Shown in pieces: positions 17,677-26,242 of a DNA stretch of 64,000 bases. Position numbers and translations under genes: made by a program. Source of the stretch: Aquabacter sediminis (lineage in GTDB: Bacteria > Pseudomonadota > Alphaproteobacteria > Rhizobiales > Xanthobacteraceae); assembly GCF_028863665.1 (NCBI RefSeq), contig NZ_JARBFX010000003.1, positions 372,001-436,000 on the forward strand, in the 5' to 3' direction. The notes beneath the pieces are model-generated. The model ran no database searches and had not been told where the DNA came from. It saw only the letters and a program-made list of their open reading frames with translations. Each line of letters opens with the position of its first letter. Position 1 is the first letter of the stretch.

Positions 17677-19314
17677 ATGCCTTCGCAGCAGTCGCTTCCC
17701 GAGTTCGTCCAGGCCATGGACGACGCTGGCTTCCTTGTGCGTGTCACTGATGAAATTCGGGTCGACCAGATCCCGTCCACGCTGGAGGCTCACCCGACCA
17801 AGGCCGTTCTGATTGAGAAGATCAAGGACTGCGAATTCTCGGTGCTCGGGAATGCCTATTCCAATCAGGACATGTACGCCTGGGTTATGGAATGCGACAA
17901 GACGCAAACCGGGCGCAAAATGGTTGAGAAAGCCAAGGCTCGCGTGAAGTGGGAGACAGTGGAGACTGCACCTTGCAAGGACGTGATCCTGAAGGGCGAT
18001 GACGTCGACCTGACCCGGCTCCCGCTCTTCCTCCATCACGACCGTGACGGTCACGCCTATACGAACGACAATCTCTTCATCAGCAAGCACCCGGACACCG
18101 GCGTCTATGACTGGGGCATTTACCGCTCCATGTTCCGTTCCAAGAACGAGAAGTCGGTCGACATGACCTGCACCTCGCACCGGCAGCGCATCCACGCCAT
18201 GGCTGCAGCGGCCAAGGGGCAAAATCTCGAGGTTGCCATGGTGGTCGGGGGACCGACCCTCGACAAGATATCCGCACTTGTGGGCGTGCCGGGGGACACC
18301 GATGATTTTGAGGTTTTGGGCGGCTTCTATGGGGCGCCCGCCAAGATGGTAAAGTGTGAAACCATTGACGTGATGGTGCCCGCAAATGCCGAGCTCGTTC
18401 TTGAATGCGAGCTCATGGCAACGGAAGGCCTTACGTTCGACGAGGGGCCATACGGCGAGTTCACCGGCATGTATGGCGGCGGCATGAAGCACAATTATCG
18501 CCTCAAGGTGAAGGCGATGACCTATCGCAAGAATCCGATCTACCAGCATTGTACGATTGGTGGTCTGCATCCCTGGTACACGGACAACATGCTGCAGCTT
18601 CCTGCAATCGAAGCTGACCTTTATGGGGCGCTTCGGCTCGCTGGAATTGATGTGGTGGAGGTGCGCAGTCCGGCTGGCGGGCTGTCCAACATAGCTTACG
18701 CAAAGATCCGGCCGCTCGGAGCTGGTGATGCGAAGCAGGCGCTGGGCCTCATGCTCACCTGTTCCAAGCAGGGGTTGCCCAAGGTCGCGATGGTCTTCAA
18801 CGACGATGTGGACATCTGGGACGATCAGGCCGTGCTCGCAGCCATGGCCTTCCGCTACATGCCCGACCGGGACACCGTCATGCTCAAGGACTGCAATACC
18901 ATGACGGTTGATCCCAAATGCATCGAGCCGGGTGTGGCTTCAAAGATCGGCATGGACTGCACCAAGCCCATAGGCGGGCATTGGAATCCGGATGAGTTCA
19001 TCAAGAGCGCGGTCACCAATCTCGGCGATCCGCCCGCAGATCTGGTCGTCATGAGCGAGGAAGAGATCGGACGGGAAATGGAGGCCTTCATAGCCGCAGA
19101 GCCGCGCGCTTGGCTGGATATTCTCAAGCATTTTCACGGCCAGCCCTACAAGGCCATCTATGGGGCGTTTGGTGACCTGCGGCACAAGCTTGGGCGCATG
19201 AATGATGCCCCATGGTACCGCTACACCTTGTCCGACCGCCCGTTTGCGTTCGAGGCGAAGCCATCGGCACCGCCCAATTTCGATCCACGGCACGTCGGCT
19301 CGACGCCAGCCTGA
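17677..19314 (+). CDS. UbiD-family prenyl-FMN-dependent decarboxylase
   Basis: This 545-residue cytoplasmic enzyme is a UbiD/Fdc-type reversible decarboxylase. The conserved acid pair of the active site is visible as Glu256 and Glu261 in DEGPYGEFTG, and Arg150 in IYRSM is a candidate for the conserved arginine of the triad. Family members remove or add CO2 on aromatic and alpha,beta-unsaturated acids using prenylated FMN made by UbiX, which is encoded 16 nt downstream. GGAG lies 8 nt before ATG 17677. Unlike neighbours, many codons end in A or T, which suggests transfer from another genome. The substrate is unknown; a hydroxybenzoate or heteroaromatic acid is plausible. Confidence 0.92.
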   Translation: MPSQQSLPEFVQAMDDAGFLVRVTDEIRVDQIPSTLEAHPTKAVLIEKIKDCEFSVLGNAYSNQDMYAWVMECDKTQTGRKMVEKAKARVKWETVETAPCKDVILKGDDVDLTRLPLFLHHDRDGHAYTNDNLFISKHPDTGVYDWGIYRSMFRSKNEKSVDMTCTSHRQRIHAMAAAAKGQNLEVAMVVGGPTLDKISALVGVPGDTDDFEVLGGFYGAPAKMVKCETIDVMVPANAELVLECELMATEGLTFDEGPYGEFTGMYGGGMKHNYRLKVKAMTYRKNPIYQHCTIGGLHPWYTDNMLQLPAIEADLYGALRLAGIDVVEVRSPAGGLSNIAYAKIRPLGAGDAKQALGLMLTCSKQGLPKVAMVFNDDVDIWDDQAVLAAMAFRYMPDRDTVMLKDCNTMTVDPKCIEPGVASKIGMDCTKPIGGHWNPDEFIKSAVTNLGDPPADLVVMSEEEIGREMEAFIAAEPRAWLDILKHFHGQPYKAIYGAFGDLRHKLGRMNDAPWYRYTLSDRPFAFEAKPSAPPNFDPRHVGSTPA

Positions 19315-19329
19315 CCGGGGACAATAAGG

Positions 19330-19908
19330 ATGAGCACCGTTCCCAGGCGCATGGTGGTGGGGATCACCGGCGCCACAGGCATCGTCTATGGCGTGCGCCT
19401 CCTCAAGGCACTTCGGCAACTGGAGATCGAAAGCCACCTCATCATTTCGAAGGCGGGTGAGATGACCCGCGCCTACGAGACGGACCTGTCTTCAGAGGAT
19501 CTGCGGATCCTGGCAGACGTGGTCTATTCGCCAAGCGACATCGCCGCCCCGATCTCCAGTGGCTCTTTTCGCACGATGGGGATGATCGTGGCGCCGTGCT
19601 CGGTGCGTTCCATGAGCGACATTGCGCATGGTGTGACGTCCGGTCTCATCAGCCGGGCGGCGGACGTCTGCCTGAAAGAACGGCGTCGGCTGGTGCTGAT
19701 GCTGCGCGAGACGCCGCTGCACGCCGGGCACCTTAAGAGCATGCTCGCCATCACCGAGATGGGCGGCATCATCGCCCCGCCCGTCCCGGCCTTCTATTCC
19801 CGCCCCGAGACCTTGGACGACATGGTGACCCATACCATCGGGCGGGTGCTCGACCTGTTCGACCTCGATCTCAAGGCATTTCCGCGCTGGGGAGAGGAAA
19901 TGCCTTGA
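19330..19908 (+). CDS. ubiX: UbiX-type flavin prenyltransferase
   Basis: This 192-residue protein has the UbiX fold and motifs: VGITGATGIVYGVRLL at the N-terminus for FMN binding, GSFRTMGMIVAPCS around 79-92, and RRRLVLMLRETPLHAGHL in the second half. It attaches a dimethylallyl group to FMN, giving the prenyl-FMN cofactor used by the UbiD enzyme encoded just upstream. A dedicated ubiX next to ubiD suggests that this pair travels as a self-sufficient decarboxylation module. It is cytoplasmic and normally dodecameric. Confidence 0.93.
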   Translation: MSTVPRRMVVGITGATGIVYGVRLLKALRQLEIESHLIISKAGEMTRAYETDLSSEDLRILADVVYSPSDIAAPISSGSFRTMGMIVAPCSVRSMSDIAHGVTSGLISRAADVCLKERRRLVLMLRETPLHAGHLKSMLAITEMGGIIAPPVPAFYSRPETLDDMVTHTIGRVLDLFDLDLKAFPRWGEEMP

Positions 19909-20355
19909 CCAAAATTCTGCCCCCTCCGGGCTGAGGCGACAGCCCCCGAACACATCCCGTCCGGGGTGGTGATGCTGTCCTCCTCGATCAGATCGAACTC
20001 GACACGGCGGCCGAACACACAAACGCGCTTCCCGATCCATTTGCGAGCCCGCCAGGAGGCTTCCAGCCGCCAGCGCCGGCATCCAGGACCAGCGCCAGCG
20101 TGTTTCAGGAACGAAGGGTGCGGATGTAGGGGATGTCGGTCACCCAGGCCTTGTCCGGTGCCAGGGGCGGGTCACCCATCGCACGCTTTTCTCTCCCTTT
20201 TCCCCCCATGGCCTGTTCCAGGCGCCGATGCGGCGGGAAACGTGGGCGATCATGGTTCATCAGCCCATGGCGATGGAGGCCGCACCAAAAGCCTTGAACA
20301 GACGACGGGCAGACGAAGTTTCCGCCCGTCTGCGAGGACGACGCCAAATAGGTCC
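19909..20355. other. gene-poor stretch with transposase debris
   Basis: These 447 nt hold no intact gene. Part of the minus strand (20105-20190) is an IS3 integrase-core fragment, listed separately. From 19930 to 20080 the minus strand reads as a short peptide-like stretch that I cannot place. It looks like worn mobile-element DNA between the ubiX gene and the methyltransferase genes. Confidence 0.5.
20105..20190 (-). mobile_element. fragment of an IS3-type integrase core
   Basis: The minus strand reads LAPDKAWVTDIPYIRT before a stop, close to the APDxxWVTDITYIRT segment that carries the first catalytic Asp of IS3-family OrfB. Only this short piece is recognisable and no ends are seen. Confidence 0.55.
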
Positions 20356-20979
20356 TCAGCCTGTGACGCGCGCCGGCTTCGGGCGTCGGCCGGAAACCAG
20401 GTCGGCGCCGAACACGCGCTTGGGGTCGCGGTCGTAGATGGCGATCAGGCGGACATTCTTGGTGCGCCGAAGCGGTTCCTGGACTGTCATGTGGTAGTTG
20501 GGCGGTCGGCCGAACCAGCTCGACAGCTTTTCCAGGTCCACGGGATCGTGCACATGGCCCTGCGTCTTGCCTTCCGGCCACTTGAAGGGCACCGAGACGA
20601 CCACTGTGCGCGCCAGTTCGGTGAGGCGGCGGGCAAAGGGGCCGGCATCGGGCACATGCTCAAGCACCTGGAGGCAGGTGCACAGCTCGAATCCATCCGG
20701 CACTGGGTCGGTAAGGATGTTGGCGTTCAGGCCCTGCACATTGGCGGAAGCATAAGGCTTGCGGATGTCGATTGAGACCCGCTGCTCGATCCAATCGAAC
20801 CACTCCAGATAGGGACAGCCGCCGGTGCCCACGTCCAGCAGGGAGGTGGCCGATGCCCCCACCGTGCGGATGATGTAGTCCACCGCCTGATAATAGATGA
20901 GGTCGAAGCGGTCGTTCCAATAGGCGACCCACTTGTCGTGCTCGTTTGTCGCTTGTGCGTCCGCGTCCGGGAGGGTCAT
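20356..20979 (-). CDS. class I SAM-dependent methyltransferase
   Basis: This 207-residue cytoplasmic protein has a Rossmann-type methyltransferase core: motif I LLDVGTGGCPYLEWF around 46-60, an acidic SIDIRKPYA end of strand 2, and the CLQVLEHVPDAG motif near 102-113. ATG 20979 is preferred over the TTG at 20991 because GAAGG lies 6-7 nt upstream. It is the last gene of a three-gene minus-strand operon with another methyltransferase and a glycosyltransferase. Together they suggest modification of a sugar or a glycan-linked molecule, but the acceptor is unknown. Confidence 0.85.
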   Translation of the reverse strand: MTLPDADAQATNEHDKWVAYWNDRFDLIYYQAVDYIIRTVGASATSLLDVGTGGCPYLEWFDWIEQRVSIDIRKPYASANVQGLNANILTDPVPDGFELCTCLQVLEHVPDAGPFARRLTELARTVVVSVPFKWPEGKTQGHVHDPVDLEKLSSWFGRPPNYHMTVQEPLRRTKNVRLIAIYDRDPKRVFGADLVSGRRPKPARVTG

Positions 20980-20987
20980 GGCAGCCT

Positions 20988-21659
20988 TCAATAAGACAGA
21001 TCGGGTGTGAGCGGGCTGTGGCCGGTGCCGGTATCGCCGGCACTGAGGCGGCGCACGAAGACCTGGCCTTTGTCCCAGAGTAGGCTGTAGTCGCCCGCGT
21101 GCAGCTTCAGGAAGGTGGCGATGCCGTCATGGGGACGGTCTGCCGGCGGGCGATCCATGCCCCAGTCATAGTCGTCCCAAATGAAGATGCCGTTGGTCTT
21201 CAGGAGCGGCCAGGCGAGGAGCGAAAGCGCGAGCGCGTCATCCCGCCTCTTCCCGGCGTCGAGATAGATCAGGTCAAAGCGGGCGACGGCCTGCCTGAGC
21301 CCGTCCAGGTGCCCGGCAGCGCTTCCCTTCAGCTTGGTCACACGCGGCCCGAAGGGGGCCAGGTTGGCGTCGAAGCGGGCATCCAGTTCGCCCTTGAAGA
21401 AGTCCACGCAGGTGATGTGCGACTGCGGCAGGAAGTTCAGCAGGAACACCGCGCTGCGTCCCTCGAAGGAGCCGATCTCCAGTACATTGGCGCTCTCCTT
21501 GCGCAGGCCGCGCAGAAAACGCTGCCAGCGCAGGGCCTTGCGCGTCACCCAGTCGGCGGTGAAGATCTTTCCCTCGAACCAGGAGGCGACCTCTGCCATG
21601 AAGGCGGCGTTCTGCGCCTCTTTCTGCTGCTGGCGGATGCTGTCCTCGACCTTGCTCAC
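20988..21659 (-). CDS. class I SAM-dependent methyltransferase (class 24-like)
   Basis: This 223-residue protein shows motif I VLEIGSFEGRSAVFLL, followed by HITCVDFFKGE and the IYLDAGKRRDDAL segment typical of the Methyltransf_24 / cephalosporin-hydroxylase-like group often found in surface-glycan loci. I chose GTG 21659 because GGGAGG is 6 nt upstream; ATG 21695 also works in frame but its purine stretch is too close. It lies 39 nt after the glycosyltransferase gene and 8 nt before the next methyltransferase gene, so all three are co-transcribed. Confidence 0.83.
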   Translation of the reverse strand: MSKVEDSIRQQQKEAQNAAFMAEVASWFEGKIFTADWVTRKALRWQRFLRGLRKESANVLEIGSFEGRSAVFLLNFLPQSHITCVDFFKGELDARFDANLAPFGPRVTKLKGSAAGHLDGLRQAVARFDLIYLDAGKRRDDALALSLLAWPLLKTNGIFIWDDYDWGMDRPPADRPHDGIATFLKLHAGDYSLLWDKGQVFVRRLSAGDTGTGHSPLTPDLSY

Positions 21660-21698
21660 CGGCGCCTCCCTCGGGCTGGCTGATCCATTTGTCATCCC

Positions 21699-24137
21699 TC
21701 ATGCGCTGCGGCGAAGCTCGTCTTGCGTCGGCTCGTCTCCGGAGCAGGCCCCAGCCACCGTCTGCAACAGCTCCGCCGCGCGCTCGGACAGGATCTCCAG
21801 CGGCGCCTGGAACCGGCGCGGATGGTGAGGGAACGGCAAATAGAGGTCCCGGACGCCGCCCGGCCCCACCACGCAGCGCCGGTGCCAGTCCACCCAGGCC
21901 TCCCAATAGGCCAGGCGAGGGGCGGAATAGCGGTGCTCGTCAAAGGCCGCCGCGCCCGAGCGGGTGAGGGAGGCGGAATGGTGCAGACCGATGGCGAGCG
22001 GCTTGGCGATAACCTGGACGCTGGCATCGCCAAAACGGCGCCGGATGCGTCCGATAAACTCCGTGTCCGCGCCGGTGCGCACGCAGTCGAAATAACCGAT
22101 GCGCTTGATTAGGCTGGCATGGAAGAAGGTGGACGCCGGATTGTCGTGCACATAGCCGCCCGCACGGCGTGCCACGGCCGTGCCGCGCTGGTCCATGCGA
22201 TACCAGCGTGACATGGTGCAGGCGAGGCGGGGGTCGGACCGCATGGCCTCCATGTGCAGCGCGATGCGCTCGGGGTGCATCCAATCGTCGGAATCGTGAA
22301 AGGTGAAATAATCGGATGCCCGGGTGGCCAGCGCCAAATTCTTGGCGAAATAGGTGCCGGCATTGAACGGGGTCTGGAGAATCTCCAGACGGTCATCCTG
22401 GGCTTGGATCTGGGCGAGAATGGCGCGCGTATCGTCGGTGCTTCGGTCGTCAACCACCACGAGGCGCAGGTTGCCATAGGTCTGGGCGAGAACAGACAGT
22501 ACGGCTGCCTTGATGGTGCGTTCCGCATTGTAGGCGGTCATGATGACGGTAACGCGCGGATCGGCTTCCGCCATGGGGCCCGGCTCGGCGGTTCCGGCGA
22601 GGCGATGGAAGACGTCCTCCCCCGGATCCCGGGTCACTTCAAGGTCCGGTTCCGACAGGCCGTTTTCCGCGAACATCCGCCGGGTGCAGGCCGCCCAGTT
22701 GATGCGATCGCCTCGCGCCAGGTGGATATTTGCGAGGGAAAGCCATAGGTCCACGCCCCGCGCGCCCCGGGTCTTGATCTCCTTCAGCGCCCGCACCCAG
22801 GCCTCGTCTGTGCGATGCTGCGCGAGGAGGTCTTCCAAGATCACGGTAAGGGCTGGCGTGGGCAGGTTGGCGTTGAGCGTGTCGGCGATGTGCAAGTAGG
22901 TTTCGCGTTGCCTGGGCTGGGCGGCGCCCGTCATGGTCGCGAGCTGGAAGTAGATCTCCCAGTCGAACGGATCGGCCGCCTGCATGGCCTGGAGCGCCTT
23001 TTCCGCTTCCGGGACGCGCCCGCTCCGCAGGCATGCACGCACGAAGCTCATCCGCAAGCGCCGCTGCGTGTTGGGGGAGAGCGTTTGGAAGCCGGCGATG
23101 TCCGATAAGGCGGACTTCAACCCGCCATAGGCGCTCTCGGCGGCGTTCAGGTCGAGAAGCGCGCGGGAGCGGAAAAGGTCGAGGGCGTACCGATCCCCGG
23201 GCGCGCGGTGAGAGGCCGTCGGGAGGGACAGGGCCTGCGAGAGCATCCAGAGGAGCTCCATACGTCCCTGCTCGTAGAGCCGCTCCGCCTCGTCCGGCGC
23301 GAGGACGCTCGGTCCGTCAGCGCCCTCAGCGGCTTGGGTGCCCTGCGCCGGGGTGTTCACGTCCAGATAGGCGAGCTGGGTGTCGCCGGAGACGAGGCGC
23401 ACCGCGGTGGGTGGCGGCGCGTCGGGGTGGGAGAGTGGCAGCGTGAAACGTCCGTGTCCAACGGGTTGCGTCCAGGCCGTTTCCTCGTCTGCGGCGAAAA
23501 CCTGGAGTGTGGCATCGTCTGCCAGGGACCAGCCTTCCACGAAGCCGAGCAGGCTGGCCGTCAGCGCCCCGTTCTCGCTTTCCGTGGCCAGGAGGCGGAG
23601 GCTGAAATGGCGGAGCCGGAACCGGGCCTCCGCCGCGGGCAATTGAAAGCCCAGGAAGAAGGAAGCGGCGGGTATGTCTTCTTTCCGGGGAAGGGCGACA
23701 TCCCAGGTCCGCTCGGGCTCGGCGGCGGTAAACGCCACATTGTCCGCGAGCTTGCGATGGAACAGGAAGGCGCCCTGTTCCTCGCGCCGCAGAATGGCAA
23801 CCCATTCGCAGGTGAGGCTACCGGCGAGCGGGTGGAGGGCGAGCCGTGCCCGCCCCGTTGCGGATGTGGTGGCGCCGTCCAGTGTCGCCAGCAAGCTGTC
23901 CAGGCGCAGATAGACGCGCACGTAGCCGCGAGGAACCGGCCAGTAAAGCGTTGGCACGCCCTCGTCGTGGGGCGCCGTCTCCACCGTGATCGCGGACAGG
24001 TCGTCCAAATGCTTGCAGGCGATGCTCAGGTCCCCCGAGAGCAAAAGGGACTTGCGATCGGCGCTAAGGGTCACGGTGCGCTGGCAAGCGCCCGCTTCAG
24101 GATAGGCCACGCATGGCACGCGATGCGGCACTTTCAT
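21699..24137 (-). CDS. TPR-containing family 2 glycosyltransferase
   Basis: This is a large protein of about 812 residues. The first 250 residues are of a beta-rich type I do not recognise. Residues about 260-510 look like degenerate tetratricopeptide helices. A GT-A family 2 glycosyltransferase domain fills about 525-720, with VTVIMTAYNAERT, VVVDDRS, and the metal-binding HDSDDWMHPERI. No signal peptide or clear membrane helix is visible. It probably transfers sugars to a lipid or protein carrier on the cytoplasmic side. The start is uncertain: the frame is open to TTG 24281, and ATG 24137 has only a weak ribosome site. It is divergent from the acyl-ligase operon. Confidence 0.85.
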   Translation of the reverse strand: MKVPHRVPCVAYPEAGACQRTVTLSADRKSLLLSGDLSIACKHLDDLSAITVETAPHDEGVPTLYWPVPRGYVRVYLRLDSLLATLDGATTSATGRARLALHPLAGSLTCEWVAILRREEQGAFLFHRKLADNVAFTAAEPERTWDVALPRKEDIPAASFFLGFQLPAAEARFRLRHFSLRLLATESENGALTASLLGFVEGWSLADDATLQVFAADEETAWTQPVGHGRFTLPLSHPDAPPPTAVRLVSGDTQLAYLDVNTPAQGTQAAEGADGPSVLAPDEAERLYEQGRMELLWMLSQALSLPTASHRAPGDRYALDLFRSRALLDLNAAESAYGGLKSALSDIAGFQTLSPNTQRRLRMSFVRACLRSGRVPEAEKALQAMQAADPFDWEIYFQLATMTGAAQPRQRETYLHIADTLNANLPTPALTVILEDLLAQHRTDEAWVRALKEIKTRGARGVDLWLSLANIHLARGDRINWAACTRRMFAENGLSEPDLEVTRDPGEDVFHRLAGTAEPGPMAEADPRVTVIMTAYNAERTIKAAVLSVLAQTYGNLRLVVVDDRSTDDTRAILAQIQAQDDRLEILQTPFNAGTYFAKNLALATRASDYFTFHDSDDWMHPERIALHMEAMRSDPRLACTMSRWYRMDQRGTAVARRAGGYVHDNPASTFFHASLIKRIGYFDCVRTGADTEFIGRIRRRFGDASVQVIAKPLAIGLHHSASLTRSGAAAFDEHRYSAPRLAYWEAWVDWHRRCVVGPGGVRDLYLPFPHHPRRFQAPLEILSERAAELLQTVAGACSGDEPTQDELRRSA

Positions 24138-24299
24138 TCTTCTTGTCTCGCCGCTGGTAGGAGTGCGGGAGGTGTCGTGGGGGGCGAGCCAGGAGAGACT
24201 GGTGACCTCACCCACCGTGATGACGTTAAGCTCCCGCACTCTCACACTCAATACATCTTGCCAACCCCCTGAAAGGGGCAAATCAGCGAAATGTTCCCG

Positions 24300-24379
24300 C
24301 AGTCTCTCACATTAAAATTATGTAATGAGGTATAATGATGCCGATTTATACATATGGAAATATTTATAAATCTTAGGTT
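24300..24379 (+). promoter_or_regulatory. AT-rich promoter region of the acyl-ligase operon
   Basis: The divergent gap is AT-rich and contains a perfect TATAAT at 24331-24336, 44 nt before the GTG start of the ligase. No good -35 box sits at the right distance, so the call rests on the -10 box and the gene layout. Confidence 0.4.
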
Positions 24380-26242
24380 GTGCGAGCCATTTACTTCTTC
24401 TCCGACGCGATGATCGCTAAAAATGTGTTTTCAAAGCTTGATTATCCCGGTATCGAGCGTTTTAGGGCACATGGAAATCAGCTGCTGCGGTTCATCCGAA
24501 TGTTCAAGCAAGGTGCGGTTCCATTGGGGCCCGGGAGTGGGCCATACCGTGCGGGCGTCGAGGGGCTGCACGCGCCGGCATATCCGCCTGAGCCAACACT
24601 GGCGTCTGTCATCAACGCCCATGGTTCGGTCCGCGGCGACCGCATCGCGCTGCGTTACCTTGATCGAGGCGAACGCGAGAGCGATGCCGACACCTATGCC
24701 TCCCTTGCCACTGCCGCGCGCGCCATCGCGAGCGGGTTGAAGGGCGCGGGTCTGACGGGGCGCCCGGTCATTTTGTTGCTGCCCCAGGGGCTTGACTATG
24801 TGCGCGCGTTTCTTGGTTGCCTGTTTGCTGGCGCCATCGCCGTGCCCGTCCCCTCGCTCGCCGACCGACGCGCACTCGCCCGCACTCGGGGTATCGTCGC
24901 CCATGTGAGCCCCGCGGCGCTCATCTGTCCCGCCGCCCTCGCGGCCTCTGCCGACGTTGCGGATATTGCGGCGCTGGCGCCGCCGGGCGTGCGCGTGCTG
25001 GCGGTGGAAGACCTCAAGCAGGAGGCGCCCCTCCAACGCCTCCACGGGAGCGGGCCGGATGATACCGCTTTCATCCAATACACGTCCGGGGCGACCAGCG
25101 CGCCCAAGGGCGTGGTGATTACTCAGGCCAATCTTTCCGCAAACCTTGCCACGATCGCCGATGCCATGCGCCAGAGCGCAGGACACAGCGCGGTGTCTTG
25201 GCTGCCCCTGCACCATGACATGGGCCTGATCGGCAACGCGCTCACCCCCCTCTTCCTCGGCGCTGAGACCACGCTCATGTCGCCGCTGGCCTTTCTACAG
25301 AAGCCACTGCGATGGCTGGCGGCCATGGATCGCTATGGCGCCACCACAAGCGGTGCGCCCAATTTCGCCTATGACATGGTGGTCCGTGCCGTCCCGCCGG
25401 AGGCGGTCGCGCGGCTCGACCTGTCGCGGTGGACCATGGCCTATTGCGGCGCCGAGCCGGTGCGGGCCGAGACTTTGGCGCGCTTCGCCACGCATCTGGC
25501 GCCCGCGGGCTTCCCGCCGGGGGCGCTTTATCCGTGCTACGGGCTGGCCGAGGCCACCTTGATGGTGACCGGTGGGGTGGCTGGGGCGGGAGTGCAACTG
25601 CACAGCTTCCCCAAGTCTGCAAGCCCTGGCGCCGACCGTCCCTCCGTGGCCTGCGGCCGCCCCCATCGGGCGACGCGCGTCATCCTCCTGGCGGAGGAGG
25701 GCGTGGCGGATGAGGGCGAGGTGGGCGAGGTCTGTGTCGCCGGTCCTGCTGTCAGCCCGGGCTTCTGGGATCCGCAGACCGGCACGGCGGTGCCCGATCC
25801 CGAGCGCCGCGTCGCGATCGACGGCGTCGCCTATCTCCGTACAGGCGATCTCGGCCGGTGGGTGGATGGGGCGCTCCATGTGGTGGGGCGGCTGAAGAAC
25901 ATGATCATCCTGCGCGGTGCCAACTACTATGCCGAGGACATTGAGGCCACCGTCCGCGCCATGGACGACGCTGGTGAATCATTGGAAGCGGCTGTCTTCG
26001 CGGCGCCGGGGGCTGAGGAGGGCTTTTCCATCGTCTGCGAATGGGCAGGCGGGCCGGTCGGGGCGGAGGACCTGAAAGCTGCCATCTCCCGCGCGGTCGC
26101 CGAGGGGCATGGCCTCCTGCCCACCGACATCCTGATCATGCCCCCGGGCGCCATCGCCCGTACCCCCAGCGGCAAGCTGATGCGCGCGCAAACCCGGCGC
26201 CAGTTTCAGCATCTCCTGTCCGGTGGCGAGGTGCGGCCATGA
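24380..26242 (+). CDS. fatty-acyl-AMP ligase (FAAL-like adenylating enzyme)
   Basis: This is a 620-residue member of the ANL superfamily. The hallmarks resemble fatty-acyl-AMP ligases rather than CoA ligases: FIQYTSGATSAPKGVV (about 230-245), SWLPLHHDMGLIGN (about 274-287), SGAPNFAYDMVVRAV (about 328-342), YGLAEATLMVTGG (about 385-397) and GRLKNMIILRGANYYAEDIE. FAALs make acyl-adenylates and hand the acyl group to a carrier protein; an ACP is encoded two genes later. The first 70 residues are an unusual extension, and the GTG start is uncertain. Its stop overlaps the P450 start, so the proteins are translationally coupled. Confidence 0.9.
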   Translation: MRAIYFFSDAMIAKNVFSKLDYPGIERFRAHGNQLLRFIRMFKQGAVPLGPGSGPYRAGVEGLHAPAYPPEPTLASVINAHGSVRGDRIALRYLDRGERESDADTYASLATAARAIASGLKGAGLTGRPVILLLPQGLDYVRAFLGCLFAGAIAVPVPSLADRRALARTRGIVAHVSPAALICPAALAASADVADIAALAPPGVRVLAVEDLKQEAPLQRLHGSGPDDTAFIQYTSGATSAPKGVVITQANLSANLATIADAMRQSAGHSAVSWLPLHHDMGLIGNALTPLFLGAETTLMSPLAFLQKPLRWLAAMDRYGATTSGAPNFAYDMVVRAVPPEAVARLDLSRWTMAYCGAEPVRAETLARFATHLAPAGFPPGALYPCYGLAEATLMVTGGVAGAGVQLHSFPKSASPGADRPSVACGRPHRATRVILLAEEGVADEGEVGEVCVAGPAVSPGFWDPQTGTAVPDPERRVAIDGVAYLRTGDLGRWVDGALHVVGRLKNMIILRGANYYAEDIEATVRAMDDAGESLEAAVFAAPGAEEGFSIVCEWAGGPVGAEDLKAAISRAVAEGHGLLPTDILIMPPGAIARTPSGKLMRAQTRRQFQHLLSGGEVRP

